DNA from: LMUY01 sp965199165
GTDB taxonomy: Bacteria; Pseudomonadota; Alphaproteobacteria; Acetobacterales; Acetobacteraceae
Length of the DNA stretch: 64,000 nucleotides
NCBI GenBank assembly: GCA_965199165.1
Contig: OZ240681.1
Span: 1,178,001 to 1,242,000 of the forward strand
Reading direction: 5' to 3'
A model generated the notes under the pieces. It saw only the letters and a list, made by a program, of their open reading frames with translations, was not told where the DNA came from and did not search any database. Shown here piece by piece: positions 18,090-26,720 of this stretch (the stretch's first letter is position 1; the number at the start of each line of letters is the position of its first letter). Made by a program: the position numbers and the translations under genes.

Positions 18090-19172
18090 TCAGACTTTCA
18101 CGTCCGCCTTGTAGGCGCCCCGGCTCCCCATCGGCTTGGGCGGCCCGACGGTCGTGTCCCGTTCGGTCTGCTGTTCCATCTCCGCGTTCAGCTCGCCGCC
18201 CAGCAGCACGATCATGGTGGAAATCCAGATCCACGTCATGAAACCGATGGCCGCACCCAGCGAGCCGTACGTCTTGTTGTAGCTGCCGAAATTCGAGACG
18301 TAGTAGGAGAAGCCGAGGGAGGCGACCAGCCAGGTGATGGCGGCGAAGGCGCTGCCATAACTTACCCACTGCCATCGCGCCTGCGTGCGGCTAGGCCCGA
18401 AGCGATAGATCAGCGAAAGGAAGAGTGCCAGGACCACCATCAGGACCGGCCAGCGTGCGGCGGCGAGCAGCGTGGTCGCCCAGTCCCCAAAGCCGACGAA
18501 GGCCAGGATGGCCGGAACGACGACCACCCCGGCCATCGCCAACAGGATGAACACGATGGCGCCGAGGGTGAAGCCCAGCGTGATCACCGTCCGCCACACG
18601 AAGCCGCGCTTCTCCTTCTCGTGATAGACGACGTTCAGCGCGTCGAACAGGCCCTTGATGCCCTGGTTGGAACTCCAGAGCGACGTGAGCACGCCGATGA
18701 CGAGGCCGAAGCCGAGCGCCTGCCGCCCGTTCGAGGTGAGTGCCTTGACCTGGGCGGAGATGATGTCCAGCCCGCCGCCCGGCACCACGCCCTCGATGGA
18801 TTTCAGCTGGTCGTTGACCGAAACCGGGTCGGCAAACAGGCCATAGAGCGAGACGAGGGTGGCGACAGCGGGAAAGATCGCGAGCAACGTGTAGAACGTC
18901 ACCCCCGCCGCCTCCGTCATCAGCCGGTCGTCGTTGAAGCCCGTGAACACGCGCTTGGCCACCGTCCACCAGCCCCGCGCCGGGATTTCCAACGGACTGT
19001 TGGCCTCCCGCCCGGCCCCGCTGCCCTGGACCGCGGCCTTGCCGTCCCCTGGCTGCGGACCATTGCTGCTGGTGGCCCGTGCCGCCTTTTCGCCGCCGAA
19101 GCTTGCGGTCAGCAGGCCGATGGCGGCCAGGGTGACGAGAACGACTGTACTCGGTCCGGAATCCTTCGCCAC
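18090..19172 (-). CDS. YihY/BrkB family inner-membrane protein
   Basis: A 360-residue polytopic membrane protein of the YihY/virulence factor BrkB family (once mislabelled ribonuclease BN). A low-complexity segment precedes a core with about six membrane helices. Family landmarks include AAGVTFYTLLAIFPAVATLVSLYG near residue 88, LGFGLVIGVLTSLWSS near 149 and YGSLGAAIGFMTWIWIS near 303. The GTG at 19172 has AAGGAG seven bases upstream; an upstream start at 19238 is possible. Function is unknown. It ends 4 bases from the accD stop in convergent orientation. Confidence 0.85.
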   Translation of the reverse strand: MAKDSGPSTVVLVTLAAIGLLTASFGGEKAARATSSNGPQPGDGKAAVQGSGAGREANSPLEIPARGWWTVAKRVFTGFNDDRLMTEAAGVTFYTLLAIFPAVATLVSLYGLFADPVSVNDQLKSIEGVVPGGGLDIISAQVKALTSNGRQALGFGLVIGVLTSLWSSNQGIKGLFDALNVVYHEKEKRGFVWRTVITLGFTLGAIVFILLAMAGVVVVPAILAFVGFGDWATTLLAAARWPVLMVVLALFLSLIYRFGPSRTQARWQWVSYGSAFAAITWLVASLGFSYYVSNFGSYNKTYGSLGAAIGFMTWIWISTMIVLLGGELNAEMEQQTERDTTVGPPKPMGSRGAYKADVKV

Positions 19173-19285
19173 GCGCCGCTCCTTCGATGCCCGCCGATCG
19201 CCGACCGCCCGCTGCACAAGCAAGAGTGCGGCCAACACCCGGCAGCGGCTTTATCGCAACCCGGTCGTTCCGGTTGCAGCCACGC

Positions 19286-19987
19286 TCACACTGCCAAATG
19301 CCGCGCGCCCACCGCCTCGTCCGCCTCCAATGCCGCCATGGCACCGGACCACACGGCGCGGCCACCCTCCAGGATCACCGCGGCGTCCGCGACCCGGCGG
19401 GCGAAATGCAGGTTCTGCTCGGCCAGCACCACGCCGACCCCCTCCGCCTTCAGCGCCAGGATCGCTGCGGCCATCTGCTCCACGATCACCGGCGCCAGCC
19501 CCTCGCTCGGCTCGTCCAGCAGCACCATGCGGGGGTTGCCCATCAGGGTGCGGGCGATCGTCAGCATCTGCTGCTCGCCCCCGCTCATGCGTCCGCCGAG
19601 CCGGCCGCGCATCGCACCCAGGTTGGGAAACAGCGCGTAGAGCCGCTCCGGCGTCCAGGGTGACAGGCCGGAGCGCGGCTTCTGGCGCCCGACCTCCAGG
19701 TTCTCCCAAACCGCGAGGTCGGTGAACACCCGCCGCTCCTCCGGCACGTAGCCGAGGCCGAGCCGGGCGATGCGGTAAGGTGGCTGCCGCGCGATGTCGT
19801 GCCCGGCGAAGGCGATGCGGCCGGCAGTCGGGCGCACCAGGCCCATGATGGATTTCAGCGTCGTGCTCTTCCCCGCGCCGTTGCGGCCGAGCAGCACCAG
19901 GACCGACCCGGCCGACGCCGACAAGCCCACGCCATGCAGGATCTGCGCGCGGCCGTAATGGCTGTCGAGGCCGTCCACCGTCAGCAT
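19286..19987 (-). CDS. livF: Branched-chain-type ABC transporter ATPase LivF (first system)
   Basis: A 233-residue ABC ATPase. Walker A is GRNGAGKST, the signature is MSGGEQQMLTIARTL, and Walker B is VLLDEPSEGL. It is the LivF-type partner of the preceding LivG. The ATG at 19987 overlaps the livG stop by one base (TGATG). It is last in a nine-gene operon combining transport with CoA-ester metabolism, so the true substrate is probably an organic acid rather than an amino acid. Confidence 0.92.
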   Translation of the reverse strand: MLTVDGLDSHYGRAQILHGVGLSASAGSVLVLLGRNGAGKSTTLKSIMGLVRPTAGRIAFAGHDIARQPPYRIARLGLGYVPEERRVFTDLAVWENLEVGRQKPRSGLSPWTPERLYALFPNLGAMRGRLGGRMSGGEQQMLTIARTLMGNPRMVLLDEPSEGLAPVIVEQMAAAILALKAEGVGVVLAEQNLHFARRVADAAVILEGGRAVWSGAMAALEADEAVGARHLAV

Positions 19988-20751
19988 CAATGCCCGCCGC
20001 TGGTCCGGCCGGTGCCCAGGTAGATCTCCCGCACCCGCGGGTTGGCCCGGATGTCCGCGCCGCTGCCGCCGGCCACCAGCGTGCCGCGATCCAGCACCAG
20101 GATGCGGTCGGCGGTCGAGAACACCACGTCCATGTCGTGCTCGGTGAACAGCACGGCGATGCCACGTCCGGTGGCCAGCCGCCGGGTGAGCTGCATCAGG
20201 CTGACGCGTTCGGCAGGCGCCATGCCGGCCGTCGGCTCGTCCATCAGCAGCAGCTTGGGCGCGTCGGCCAGGGCCATCGCCAGCTCCAACCGCTTCAGGT
20301 CGCCATAGGCCAGCACGCCCGCCGACCGGCCAGCCTGGGCCAGCAGGTCCACCGCGTCGAGCAAGGCGTCCGCCGCGGCGGCGTGCTGCGCGCGCACCGG
20401 CGTCCAGCCGCGCCAGACCTGCCGCCGCGCCGCGAGCAGCGCCACCTGCACGTTCTCCCGCAGCGTCATCGACCCGAAGGTGGCGGCCACCTGGAAGGTG
20501 CGGCCGACCCCGAGCCTGGCGATCCGCCGCGGCGCCAGCCCGGTGATGTCCCGCCCGTCCAGGCGCACCACCCCGCCATCGGGCCGCAGCTGGCCGCCGA
20601 CCATGTTGAAGACGGTGCTCTTGCCGGCACCGTTCGGCCCGATCAGCGCCAGCATCTCGGCCGGCGCCAGGCTGAACGAGACGTCCGCCACCGCCAGCTG
20701 GCCGCCGAAGGCGCGGCGCAGCCCGGTGGCGGCCAGCCGCGGCTCAGCCAT
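19987..20751 (-). CDS. livG: Branched-chain-type ABC transporter ATPase LivG (first system)
   Basis: A 254-residue ABC ATPase with Walker A GPNGAGKST near residue 38, a LivG-like degenerate signature (LAYGDLKRLELAMAL) and Walker B LLLMDEPTAGM. The C-terminal extension typical of LivG is present. Start ATG 20751 was chosen because homology begins there; it overlaps the end of the LivHM permease gene by 8 bases. It forms a heterodimeric ATPase with LivF on the cytoplasmic side of the LivHM permease. Confidence 0.92.
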   Translation of the reverse strand: MAEPRLAATGLRRAFGGQLAVADVSFSLAPAEMLALIGPNGAGKSTVFNMVGGQLRPDGGVVRLDGRDITGLAPRRIARLGVGRTFQVAATFGSMTLRENVQVALLAARRQVWRGWTPVRAQHAAAADALLDAVDLLAQAGRSAGVLAYGDLKRLELAMALADAPKLLLMDEPTAGMAPAERVSLMQLTRRLATGRGIAVLFTEHDMDVVFSTADRILVLDRGTLVAGGSGADIRANPRVREIYLGTGRTSGGH

Positions 20752-22573
20752 CCGCCAGCCGCCGCTGCACCGCGCCAGCGAGCCCGGCGGGAAACAGCAG
20801 CACCAGCGCCACGATCGCGGCACCCAGCACGAAACGCCACAACTCCGTCGCGCGCAGCAGCCAGTCGGACACCCCGGTATAGGCCAGCGCACCGACGACC
20901 GGCCCGCTCATCGTGCCGACGCCGCCCAGCAGCACCATCAGCAGCGCGTCGACCGAGCGGGGGATGCTGACATAGGTGGGGAACACGCTGCCATGGGCGA
21001 AGGTGAACAGGGCACCGGCCAGCCCGGCCGCGGCGCCGGAGACCGTCACCGCCGCGACGCGCAGGGCGTGGACATCCAGCCCGATCGCCTCCGCCCGCGC
21101 CGGCGCGTCGCGCGTGGCCCGGATCGCGTAGCCGAGCGGCGCATACAGCACCCGCCGCAGCAGCAGGGTGCCCAGGGTGCACAGCGCCAGCGCCAGCCAG
21201 TAGAACCGCGTGGCCGACGCGGCCCAGGCAGGCGGCCAGATGCCCAGGATCCCGTTGTCGCCGCCCGTCAGCCCGGCCGACTGGGAGGCGACCGCCCAGA
21301 CGATCTGCGCGAAGGCCAAGGTCAGCATCGCCAGGTAGATGCCGGACAGCCGGACCACGAAGGCGCCGAACGCCGCCGCCGCGAGGCCTGCCGCGACGGG
21401 TGCGAGCGCCAGCGCCAGCGGCATCGGCGCGCCGAGCAGGCGGACGGCCAGGGCGGCGGCGTAGGCGCCGATGCCGAACCAGGCCGCGTGGCCGAAGGAC
21501 GGCATGCCGCCGGGCCCCATCATGAAGTGCAGGCTGGCCGCGAACAGCATGGCGACCGCCGCCTCGGTGCCGATGGCGAGCATCCAGCCCGGCACGACCC
21601 ACGGCGCCGCCATGGCCAACAGCAGCAGCCCCGCGCCGGCCAGGCGCAGCGCCGGCACGGCCGGGCGCACGGCTGGCGACGTGCCGGCGGCGGGGGCGGC
21701 GTCGACCTTGCGGCCCAGCAGCCCGTGGGGCCGCACCGTCAGCACCGCCGCCATGACCAGGAACACCAGCACCAGCGTCGCCTGCGGCAGCACCACGATG
21801 CCGGCGGCCTGCAACCCCGCGATCAGCAGGCTGGCCAGGTAGGCGCCGGGCACGCTGCCCATGCCGCCGACCACCACGACGACGAACGCCTCCGTCACCA
21901 CAGACAGGTCGATGCCGAGATTGGCGGACCCGTCCGGCAGGGCCAGCGCGCCGGCCAGCCCGGCCAGCCCGGACCCCAGCGCGAACACGCTGGTGAACAG
22001 GATGCGCTGGTCCACGCCCAAACAGGCGACCATGTCGCGGTCCTGCGTCGCCGCCCGCACCAGCCGCCCCCAGCGCGTCCGGTGCAGCAGCAGCCACAGC
22101 AGGCCGAGCACCACCGGCCCGGCCATGATCAGATACAAGTCATAGAGCGGGAATCGCTCGTCCAGCAGCCGGACGAAGCCGCGCATCCACGGTGGCCGCG
22201 GCAAGGCCAAGTCATCCGGCCCCCAGACCCGCAGGGCCACGTCCTGGACCATCAGCACCACGCCGAAGGTGGCGAGCAGCTGGAAGAGCTCCGGCGCGCG
22301 ATAGATGCGCCGCAGCAGCGTCACTTCCAGCAAGGCACCCAGCAGCGCCAGCGCCGCCGCCGTCGCCGTCACGCCGAGCGCGAAGGACCCTGGGTCACGC
22401 GGCAGGTGGCGCAGGATGGTCCAGGCGATGTAGGCACCCAGCATCGTGAGGCTACCCTGGGCGAAGTTCACCACGCGGGTGACGCCGAAGATCACCGTCA
22501 GCCCGGCCGCCACCAGGAAGAGCGACGACGCGCTTGCCAGTGCGGTCAGCGCCTGGGTGAGCAGGAAGCCCAA
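20744..22573 (-). CDS. Fused LivH-LivM branched-chain-type ABC permease
   Basis: A 609-residue membrane protein in which both permease subunits are one chain. Residues 1 to about 290 are LivH-like (FGVTRVVNFAQGSLTMLGAY near 29; GGMGSVPGAYLASLLIAGL near 238). A short Ala/Pro linker follows, then a LivM-like half (GPGGMPSFGHAAWFGIGAYAAAL; VVRLSGIYLAMLTLAFAQI). It begins right after the binding-protein stop and overlaps livG. Such fusions occur in other alphaproteobacteria; the reading frame is open throughout, so this is not a sequencing join of two genes. Confidence 0.9.
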   Translation of the reverse strand: MGFLLTQALTALASASSLFLVAAGLTVIFGVTRVVNFAQGSLTMLGAYIAWTILRHLPRDPGSFALGVTATAAALALLGALLEVTLLRRIYRAPELFQLLATFGVVLMVQDVALRVWGPDDLALPRPPWMRGFVRLLDERFPLYDLYLIMAGPVVLGLLWLLLHRTRWGRLVRAATQDRDMVACLGVDQRILFTSVFALGSGLAGLAGALALPDGSANLGIDLSVVTEAFVVVVVGGMGSVPGAYLASLLIAGLQAAGIVVLPQATLVLVFLVMAAVLTVRPHGLLGRKVDAAPAAGTSPAVRPAVPALRLAGAGLLLLAMAAPWVVPGWMLAIGTEAAVAMLFAASLHFMMGPGGMPSFGHAAWFGIGAYAAALAVRLLGAPMPLALALAPVAAGLAAAAFGAFVVRLSGIYLAMLTLAFAQIVWAVASQSAGLTGGDNGILGIWPPAWAASATRFYWLALALCTLGTLLLRRVLYAPLGYAIRATRDAPARAEAIGLDVHALRVAAVTVSGAAAGLAGALFTFAHGSVFPTYVSIPRSVDALLMVLLGGVGTMSGPVVGALAYTGVSDWLLRATELWRFVLGAAIVALVLLFPAGLAGAVQRRLADG

Positions 22574-23773
22574 TCAGGCGGGTCGCAGCGTCCGCACGAA
22601 GTCGTCCGGCGGCATCACGCTGGCGCCGTCCACGTAGGCCCAGTCCGCCATGGCGCCATGCCCGCCCACCAACGCGGTCTTGCCGACGAACGCGCCGAGC
22701 GTGCTCTGGTGGTCGATCGCGCGGAACGTCGCCGGGCCGAACGGCGTGTCGAAACCGGCGCCCGCGAAACCCTTGACCAGCGCCGGCAGGTCCGTGGCGC
22801 CTGCGCGGGCCACGCCGGCGGCGATGGCCTGGATCAACGCGTAGCCGACCACCGCGCCCATGCGCGGCGGGTCCTTGAACAGGGCGCGGTAGTCGGCGAC
22901 GAACTTCGTGTTGGCCGGCGTCTTCACCTGGTCCCACGGGTAGCCGGTGACGAGCCAACCCACCGGCGCCTCGTCGCCGAGCGGATCGAGGTATTCCGGC
23001 TCCCCGGTCAGCACGGACACCACGTCCCGTCCCTCGAACAGCCCGCGCGTGTTGGCGGCTCGGACGAAGCTGGTCAGGTCGCCGCCGAACAGCACGTTGA
23101 AGATGCCGTCCGGCTTGGACTGCTCCAGTGCCGCGACGGTGGGGCCGGCCTCCAGCTTGCCCAGCGCCGGCCATTGCTCGCCCACGAAGCTCACGTCCGG
23201 GCGGCGCTTGGCCATCATCTGCTTGAACCACTTCACGCAGGACTGGCCGTATTCGTAGTTCGGCGCCACCGTCACCCAGCGCCTGGCCGGCAGCTTGGCC
23301 GCGGCGTCCATGAGCATGGCGACCTGCATGTAGGTGTCGGGGCGCAGGCGGAAGGTGTTGGGGTTGCCCTTGTCCCAGACCAGCGCGTCCGCCAGCGGCT
23401 CCCCCGCCACATACAGCGCCTTGTTCTGCAGCGCGAAATCGCTGATCGCCAGCCCGACATTGGACAGGTACCCGCCGGCCAGCAGGTCGACCTTGCCGTC
23501 CCCCAGCAGCTCGCCCGCCAGCCGGGTGGCGTTCTGCGGCTGCCCGGCGTCGTCGCGGCTGACGACCTCCAGCTTGCGCCCCAGCACGCCGCCGGCCGCG
23601 TTCACCTGCTCGACGGCGAGCTGCCAGCCGTTGCGATACGGCAGGGTGAAGGCGGGCTGCGCGGTGTAGCTGTTGATCTCGCCGATCCGCAGCGTGCCGG
23701 AGCCCTGCGCCCGGATCAGCGCGGGCGCGGCAAGGGTGGCAGCGGCGGTGGCCAGCAAGGTACGCCGGGTCAT
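22574..23773 (-). CDS. LivK-like periplasmic substrate-binding protein
   Basis: A 399-residue type-I periplasmic binding protein. The N-terminus (MTRRTLLATAAATLAAPALIRAQG) has paired arginines and a hydrophobic core, suggesting Sec or Tat export. The mature part starts with TLRIGEINSYTAQPAF, and AVEQVNAAGGVLGRKLEVV is typical of the family. ATG 23773 is chosen over an upstream alternative because the signal peptide begins there. Its ligand is probably the acid metabolised by the adjacent CaiB/CitE-like enzymes. Confidence 0.88.
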   Translation of the reverse strand: MTRRTLLATAAATLAAPALIRAQGSGTLRIGEINSYTAQPAFTLPYRNGWQLAVEQVNAAGGVLGRKLEVVSRDDAGQPQNATRLAGELLGDGKVDLLAGGYLSNVGLAISDFALQNKALYVAGEPLADALVWDKGNPNTFRLRPDTYMQVAMLMDAAAKLPARRWVTVAPNYEYGQSCVKWFKQMMAKRRPDVSFVGEQWPALGKLEAGPTVAALEQSKPDGIFNVLFGGDLTSFVRAANTRGLFEGRDVVSVLTGEPEYLDPLGDEAPVGWLVTGYPWDQVKTPANTKFVADYRALFKDPPRMGAVVGYALIQAIAAGVARAGATDLPALVKGFAGAGFDTPFGPATFRAIDHQSTLGAFVGKTALVGGHGAMADWAYVDGASVMPPDDFVRTLRPA

Positions 23774-23830
23774 CGACACGGGTTTGTCCCTCCAGAACTG
23801 AATGAAGCCCGGCGGCACACCGCGACCATG

Positions 23831-25012
23831 TCAACCACCGTTCGCCGGTCCCGCCAGTGGGCCGAGTATCTCCGCCTCGTGCTCGCCCAGCTTCGGCGCC
23901 GGGCGGCGGAGCGCGCCGGGTGTTGCGGACAGGCGCGGGACGACGGCATGCATCGGGATGCTGCCCAGCTCCTCATCCGCCATTTCCACCAGCACGCCGC
24001 GCCCCTGCACGTGCGGGTCGTGCTCGAACCCGGCGGCGTCATACACCGGGCCCACCGTCGTCTCCGCCGCGCCGAAGAAGGCGAGGTTCTCCGCCAGGGT
24101 GCGGCAGCCGACGAACGCGCCGACCACCGCGTCGATCTCCGCCACGTGGGTCAGGCGGTCCGCGTTCGTGCGGAAGCGCGGGTCGTCGATCATGTCCGGC
24201 CGGCCGATGGCGCGGAACAGCCGCTCCGTCATTGCCTGGGTGGAGGCCGACAGCGCCACCCAGCCGCCATCCGCCGTGGCGTAGACGTTGCGCGGCGCGG
24301 TGATGGAGGCCTGGTTGCCGGACCGCGGCGGGATGCGCCCGGTGATCCGCCACGCCGCCGCGTCCGGCCCCAGCGTGGCGTGCAGCGGTTCCAGCAAAGA
24401 GAGGTCGACCACCTGGCCGCGGCCACCCGGCCGCTCCGCCTCGCGCAGCGCCACCATCACGGCGAAGGCGCCCTGGATGCCCGCCACCATGTCGGCCAGG
24501 GCCAGGTTGGGCAGCGCCGGCGGCTTGTCGGCGAAGCCGTTCTTGGCCGCGAAGCCGCTCATCGCCTCCGCCAGGCTGCCGAAGCCCGGGCGCTGCGCGT
24601 AGGGGCCGGTCTGCCCGTAGCCGGAGACGCGGACGAAGACGAGCCGGGGGTTGAGCGCCGCCACGGCGTCGGCCCCGAAGCCGGCCGCCTCCATGCTGCC
24701 CGGGCGGAAGCTCTCCACCAGCACGTCGGCCGTCGGGATCAGGCGGGTGAGCAGCGCCTTGCCCGCGGCGGTGCGCAGGTCCAGCCGGATGCTCTTCTTG
24801 TTGCGGCCGTAGACCTTCCAGTAGGCGGACACGCCGTCCTCCCGCCAGTGGCGCAGCGGGTCGCCCCCGTCGGGCTCCAGCTTGATCACCTCGGCGCCGA
24901 AATCGGCCAGCTGCAGGGTCAGCATGTTGCCGGCGACCAGGCGGGAGAAGTCCAGCACCCGCAGCCCGTCCAGCGGGCAGGGCTGGTCCGGTCGGAATGG
25001 CTCGGGCGTCAT
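23831..25012 (-). CDS. CaiB/BaiF family CoA-transferase (copy 1)
   Basis: A 393-residue class III CoA-transferase. It opens with LDGLRVLDFSRLVAGNMLTLQLADFGAEVIKLEP and has the catalytic-Asp region near residue 170 (LADMVAGIQGAFAVM). The family moves CoA between carboxylic acids through an aspartyl-CoA anhydride. It overlaps the upstream CitE-like gene by 3 bases. Strong likeness to the second CaiB copy in the same operon points to duplication. The acid substrate is not readable; (hydroxy)dicarboxylates are likely from the lyase context. Confidence 0.88.
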   Translation of the reverse strand: MTPEPFRPDQPCPLDGLRVLDFSRLVAGNMLTLQLADFGAEVIKLEPDGGDPLRHWREDGVSAYWKVYGRNKKSIRLDLRTAAGKALLTRLIPTADVLVESFRPGSMEAAGFGADAVAALNPRLVFVRVSGYGQTGPYAQRPGFGSLAEAMSGFAAKNGFADKPPALPNLALADMVAGIQGAFAVMVALREAERPGGRGQVVDLSLLEPLHATLGPDAAAWRITGRIPPRSGNQASITAPRNVYATADGGWVALSASTQAMTERLFRAIGRPDMIDDPRFRTNADRLTHVAEIDAVVGAFVGCRTLAENLAFFGAAETTVGPVYDAAGFEHDPHVQGRGVLVEMADEELGSIPMHAVVPRLSATPGALRRPAPKLGEHEAEILGPLAGPANGG

Positions 25013-25872
25013 CGGCGCCCCACCGCCAGGACGCGGCGGGCCTTCAGCACCACCGGGTAGTCCACCATGGTGCCGCCGACCGACACGGCGGCGAGGCCCG
25101 CCGCCTCCGCCTGGTCGAACGCGGTGACGATCGCCTGCGCCCGGGTCAGCTCGGCCTCGCTGGGAGTGAACACGGCGTTGACGACCTCCAGCTGTGCCGG
25201 GTGGATGCAGGCCTTGCCGCCGAACCCCATCGCGCGGGCGCGCGCCGTGGAGGCGCGCAGGCCCTCGAGGTCGGCGATATCCACGAACACGGTGTCGAGC
25301 GGCCCTTCCAGCCCGGCCTGCCGCGACGCCAGCGCAAGGGCGAAGCGGGCATGCGCCATCGCCCCGGCGTCGTCCCCCAGGTCGATGTCCATGTCCAGCG
25401 CCAGGTCGACGGCACCGAAGGCCAGCCGGCGCAGGCGCTTGGAGGCGGCGGCGATCTCTGCCGCGGCGGCCAGGCCGCGTGCCGTCTCGATGATCGGGGT
25501 GATCTCGATGCTGCCGACCGGCTTGCCCGCCTTCGCCTCCAGCTGGGCCAGCAGCCAGTCGACCATCGCGAGGTCCGCGGCCGACTCGGTCTTCGGCAGG
25601 ACGATCCCGTCGAGGGCGGTCGCCGCGGCCACCAGCAGGTCCTCGTAGCAGAACGGGGTCGACACGGCGTTGACCCGCAGGAAGGTCTGGCGCGGGCGGC
25701 GCGCACGCAGCAGCTCGGCCGCCTGCTGCCGGGCCTGCGCCTTCTCCGCCGTCGCCACGGCGTCCTCCAGGTCCACGATCACGCCGTCCGCGGCGCTGCC
25801 GAACGCCTTTTCCACCTTGCGCGCGCTGGTTGCGGGCACGAACAGCATCGAGCGGGCGACGGGAGGGGGCAC
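25009..25872 (-). CDS. HpcH/HpaI-CitE family CoA-ester lyase (copy 1)
   Basis: A 287-residue TIM-barrel lyase of the citrate-lyase-beta/malyl-CoA lyase group. SMLFVPATSARKVEKAF opens the barrel, DGVIVDLEDAV provides a metal-ligand region, and FGGKACIHPAQLEVVNAVF is near residue 228. Relatives cleave malyl-, citramalyl- or citryl-CoA to acetyl-CoA plus an oxo acid. The GTG at 25872 has an AAAGGAG site upstream. It is translationally coupled to the next CaiB gene. Confidence 0.87.
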   Translation of the reverse strand: MPPPVARSMLFVPATSARKVEKAFGSAADGVIVDLEDAVATAEKAQARQQAAELLRARRPRQTFLRVNAVSTPFCYEDLLVAAATALDGIVLPKTESAADLAMVDWLLAQLEAKAGKPVGSIEITPIIETARGLAAAAEIAAASKRLRRLAFGAVDLALDMDIDLGDDAGAMAHARFALALASRQAGLEGPLDTVFVDIADLEGLRASTARARAMGFGGKACIHPAQLEVVNAVFTPSEAELTRAQAIVTAFDQAEAAGLAAVSVGGTMVDYPVVLKARRVLAVGRR

Positions 25873-25883
25873 TGCGTCTCCTT

Positions 25884-26720
25884 TCAGCGGGCGCGGGCGA
25901 GGAGGCGGCGCGCGCGGGCGACGATGGGCAGGTCTACCATCTCGCCCTCGAAGGCGAAGGCGCCGCGGCCCTCCGCCTCCGCCCGCTCGAACGCCGCGAC
26001 CAGGCGGCGGGCGCGGTCCAGCGCGGCGGGCGCGGGGGCGAAGGCGTCGTTGAGGATCGGCACCACCGCCGGGTGGATGCAGGAGGCGCCGTCGAAGCCC
26101 AGCGCGCGGGCCTCGCGGGCGCTGGCGGCGATGGCCGCGGTGTCGGCGTAGTCGGCGATGGAGCGGAGCAGGCCGAAGGACAGCACGCCGACTGCCTTGG
26201 CCGCCAGGTGCACCAGCAGCTTGGGCAGCCGCAGCATGTCCGCCGTCGGCTCCGCATCCATGGCGGTGGCCAAGTCCTCGCCGCCGGTCACCAGCGCCAG
26301 CACGCGCGGCGCCGCCGCGATCGCCCGCGCGTCCAGGATCGCCGCCGGGTCTTCCAGCAGCGGCACGAACGAGAGCGGGGCGCGGCCCATCGCCTGCTCC
26401 ACGGAGGCCATCTGGTCGGCCAGCCACGCCAGCGTGTCCGGCGACTGCACCTTCGGCACCAGCAGCCCGGCGGCCCCGGCGCGGCATGCCGCTTCGGCAT
26501 CCGCCTGCATCGACGCGCCGGCGTTGATCCGCACGAACACGGTGGCGCCGTTGCGGCCCACCGCCGGCACCGCCTCCCGCAGCGCTGCCCGGGCGGCCGC
26601 CTTCTCCGCCGGCGCGACGGCGTCCTCCAGGTCCAGGATCACCGCGTCCGCGCCCCGCTCGTGCGCGCGGCCGACGAAGCGGGCGGCGTTGGCGGGAACG
26701 TAGAGCAGGGAACGGATCAT
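25884..26720 (-). CDS. HpcH/HpaI-CitE family CoA-ester lyase (copy 2)
   Basis: A 278-residue relative of the neighbouring lyase: RSLLYVPANAARFVGRAHERG at the start, ADAVILDLEDAVAPAEKAAAR, and GFDGASCIHPAVVPILNDAF near residue 214. It keeps the same barrel landmarks but differs clearly from copy 1 in between, so the two may act on different CoA esters or form a mixed complex. ATG 26720 overlaps the stop of the second CaiB gene (ATGA). Confidence 0.87.
   Translation of the reverse strand: MIRSLLYVPANAARFVGRAHERGADAVILDLEDAVAPAEKAAARAALREAVPAVGRNGATVFVRINAGASMQADAEAACRAGAAGLLVPKVQSPDTLAWLADQMASVEQAMGRAPLSFVPLLEDPAAILDARAIAAAPRVLALVTGGEDLATAMDAEPTADMLRLPKLLVHLAAKAVGVLSFGLLRSIADYADTAAIAASAREARALGFDGASCIHPAVVPILNDAFAPAPAALDRARRLVAAFERAEAEGRGAFAFEGEMVDLPIVARARRLLARAR

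Noticed and set aside
20480..25060. A very long forward open frame (over 1500 codons) opposite the liv/CaiB/CitE operon
   Set aside because: It is antisense to six well-supported genes, is dominated by Arg/Gly/Gln/Pro low complexity and shows no domain; typical of high-GC DNA.
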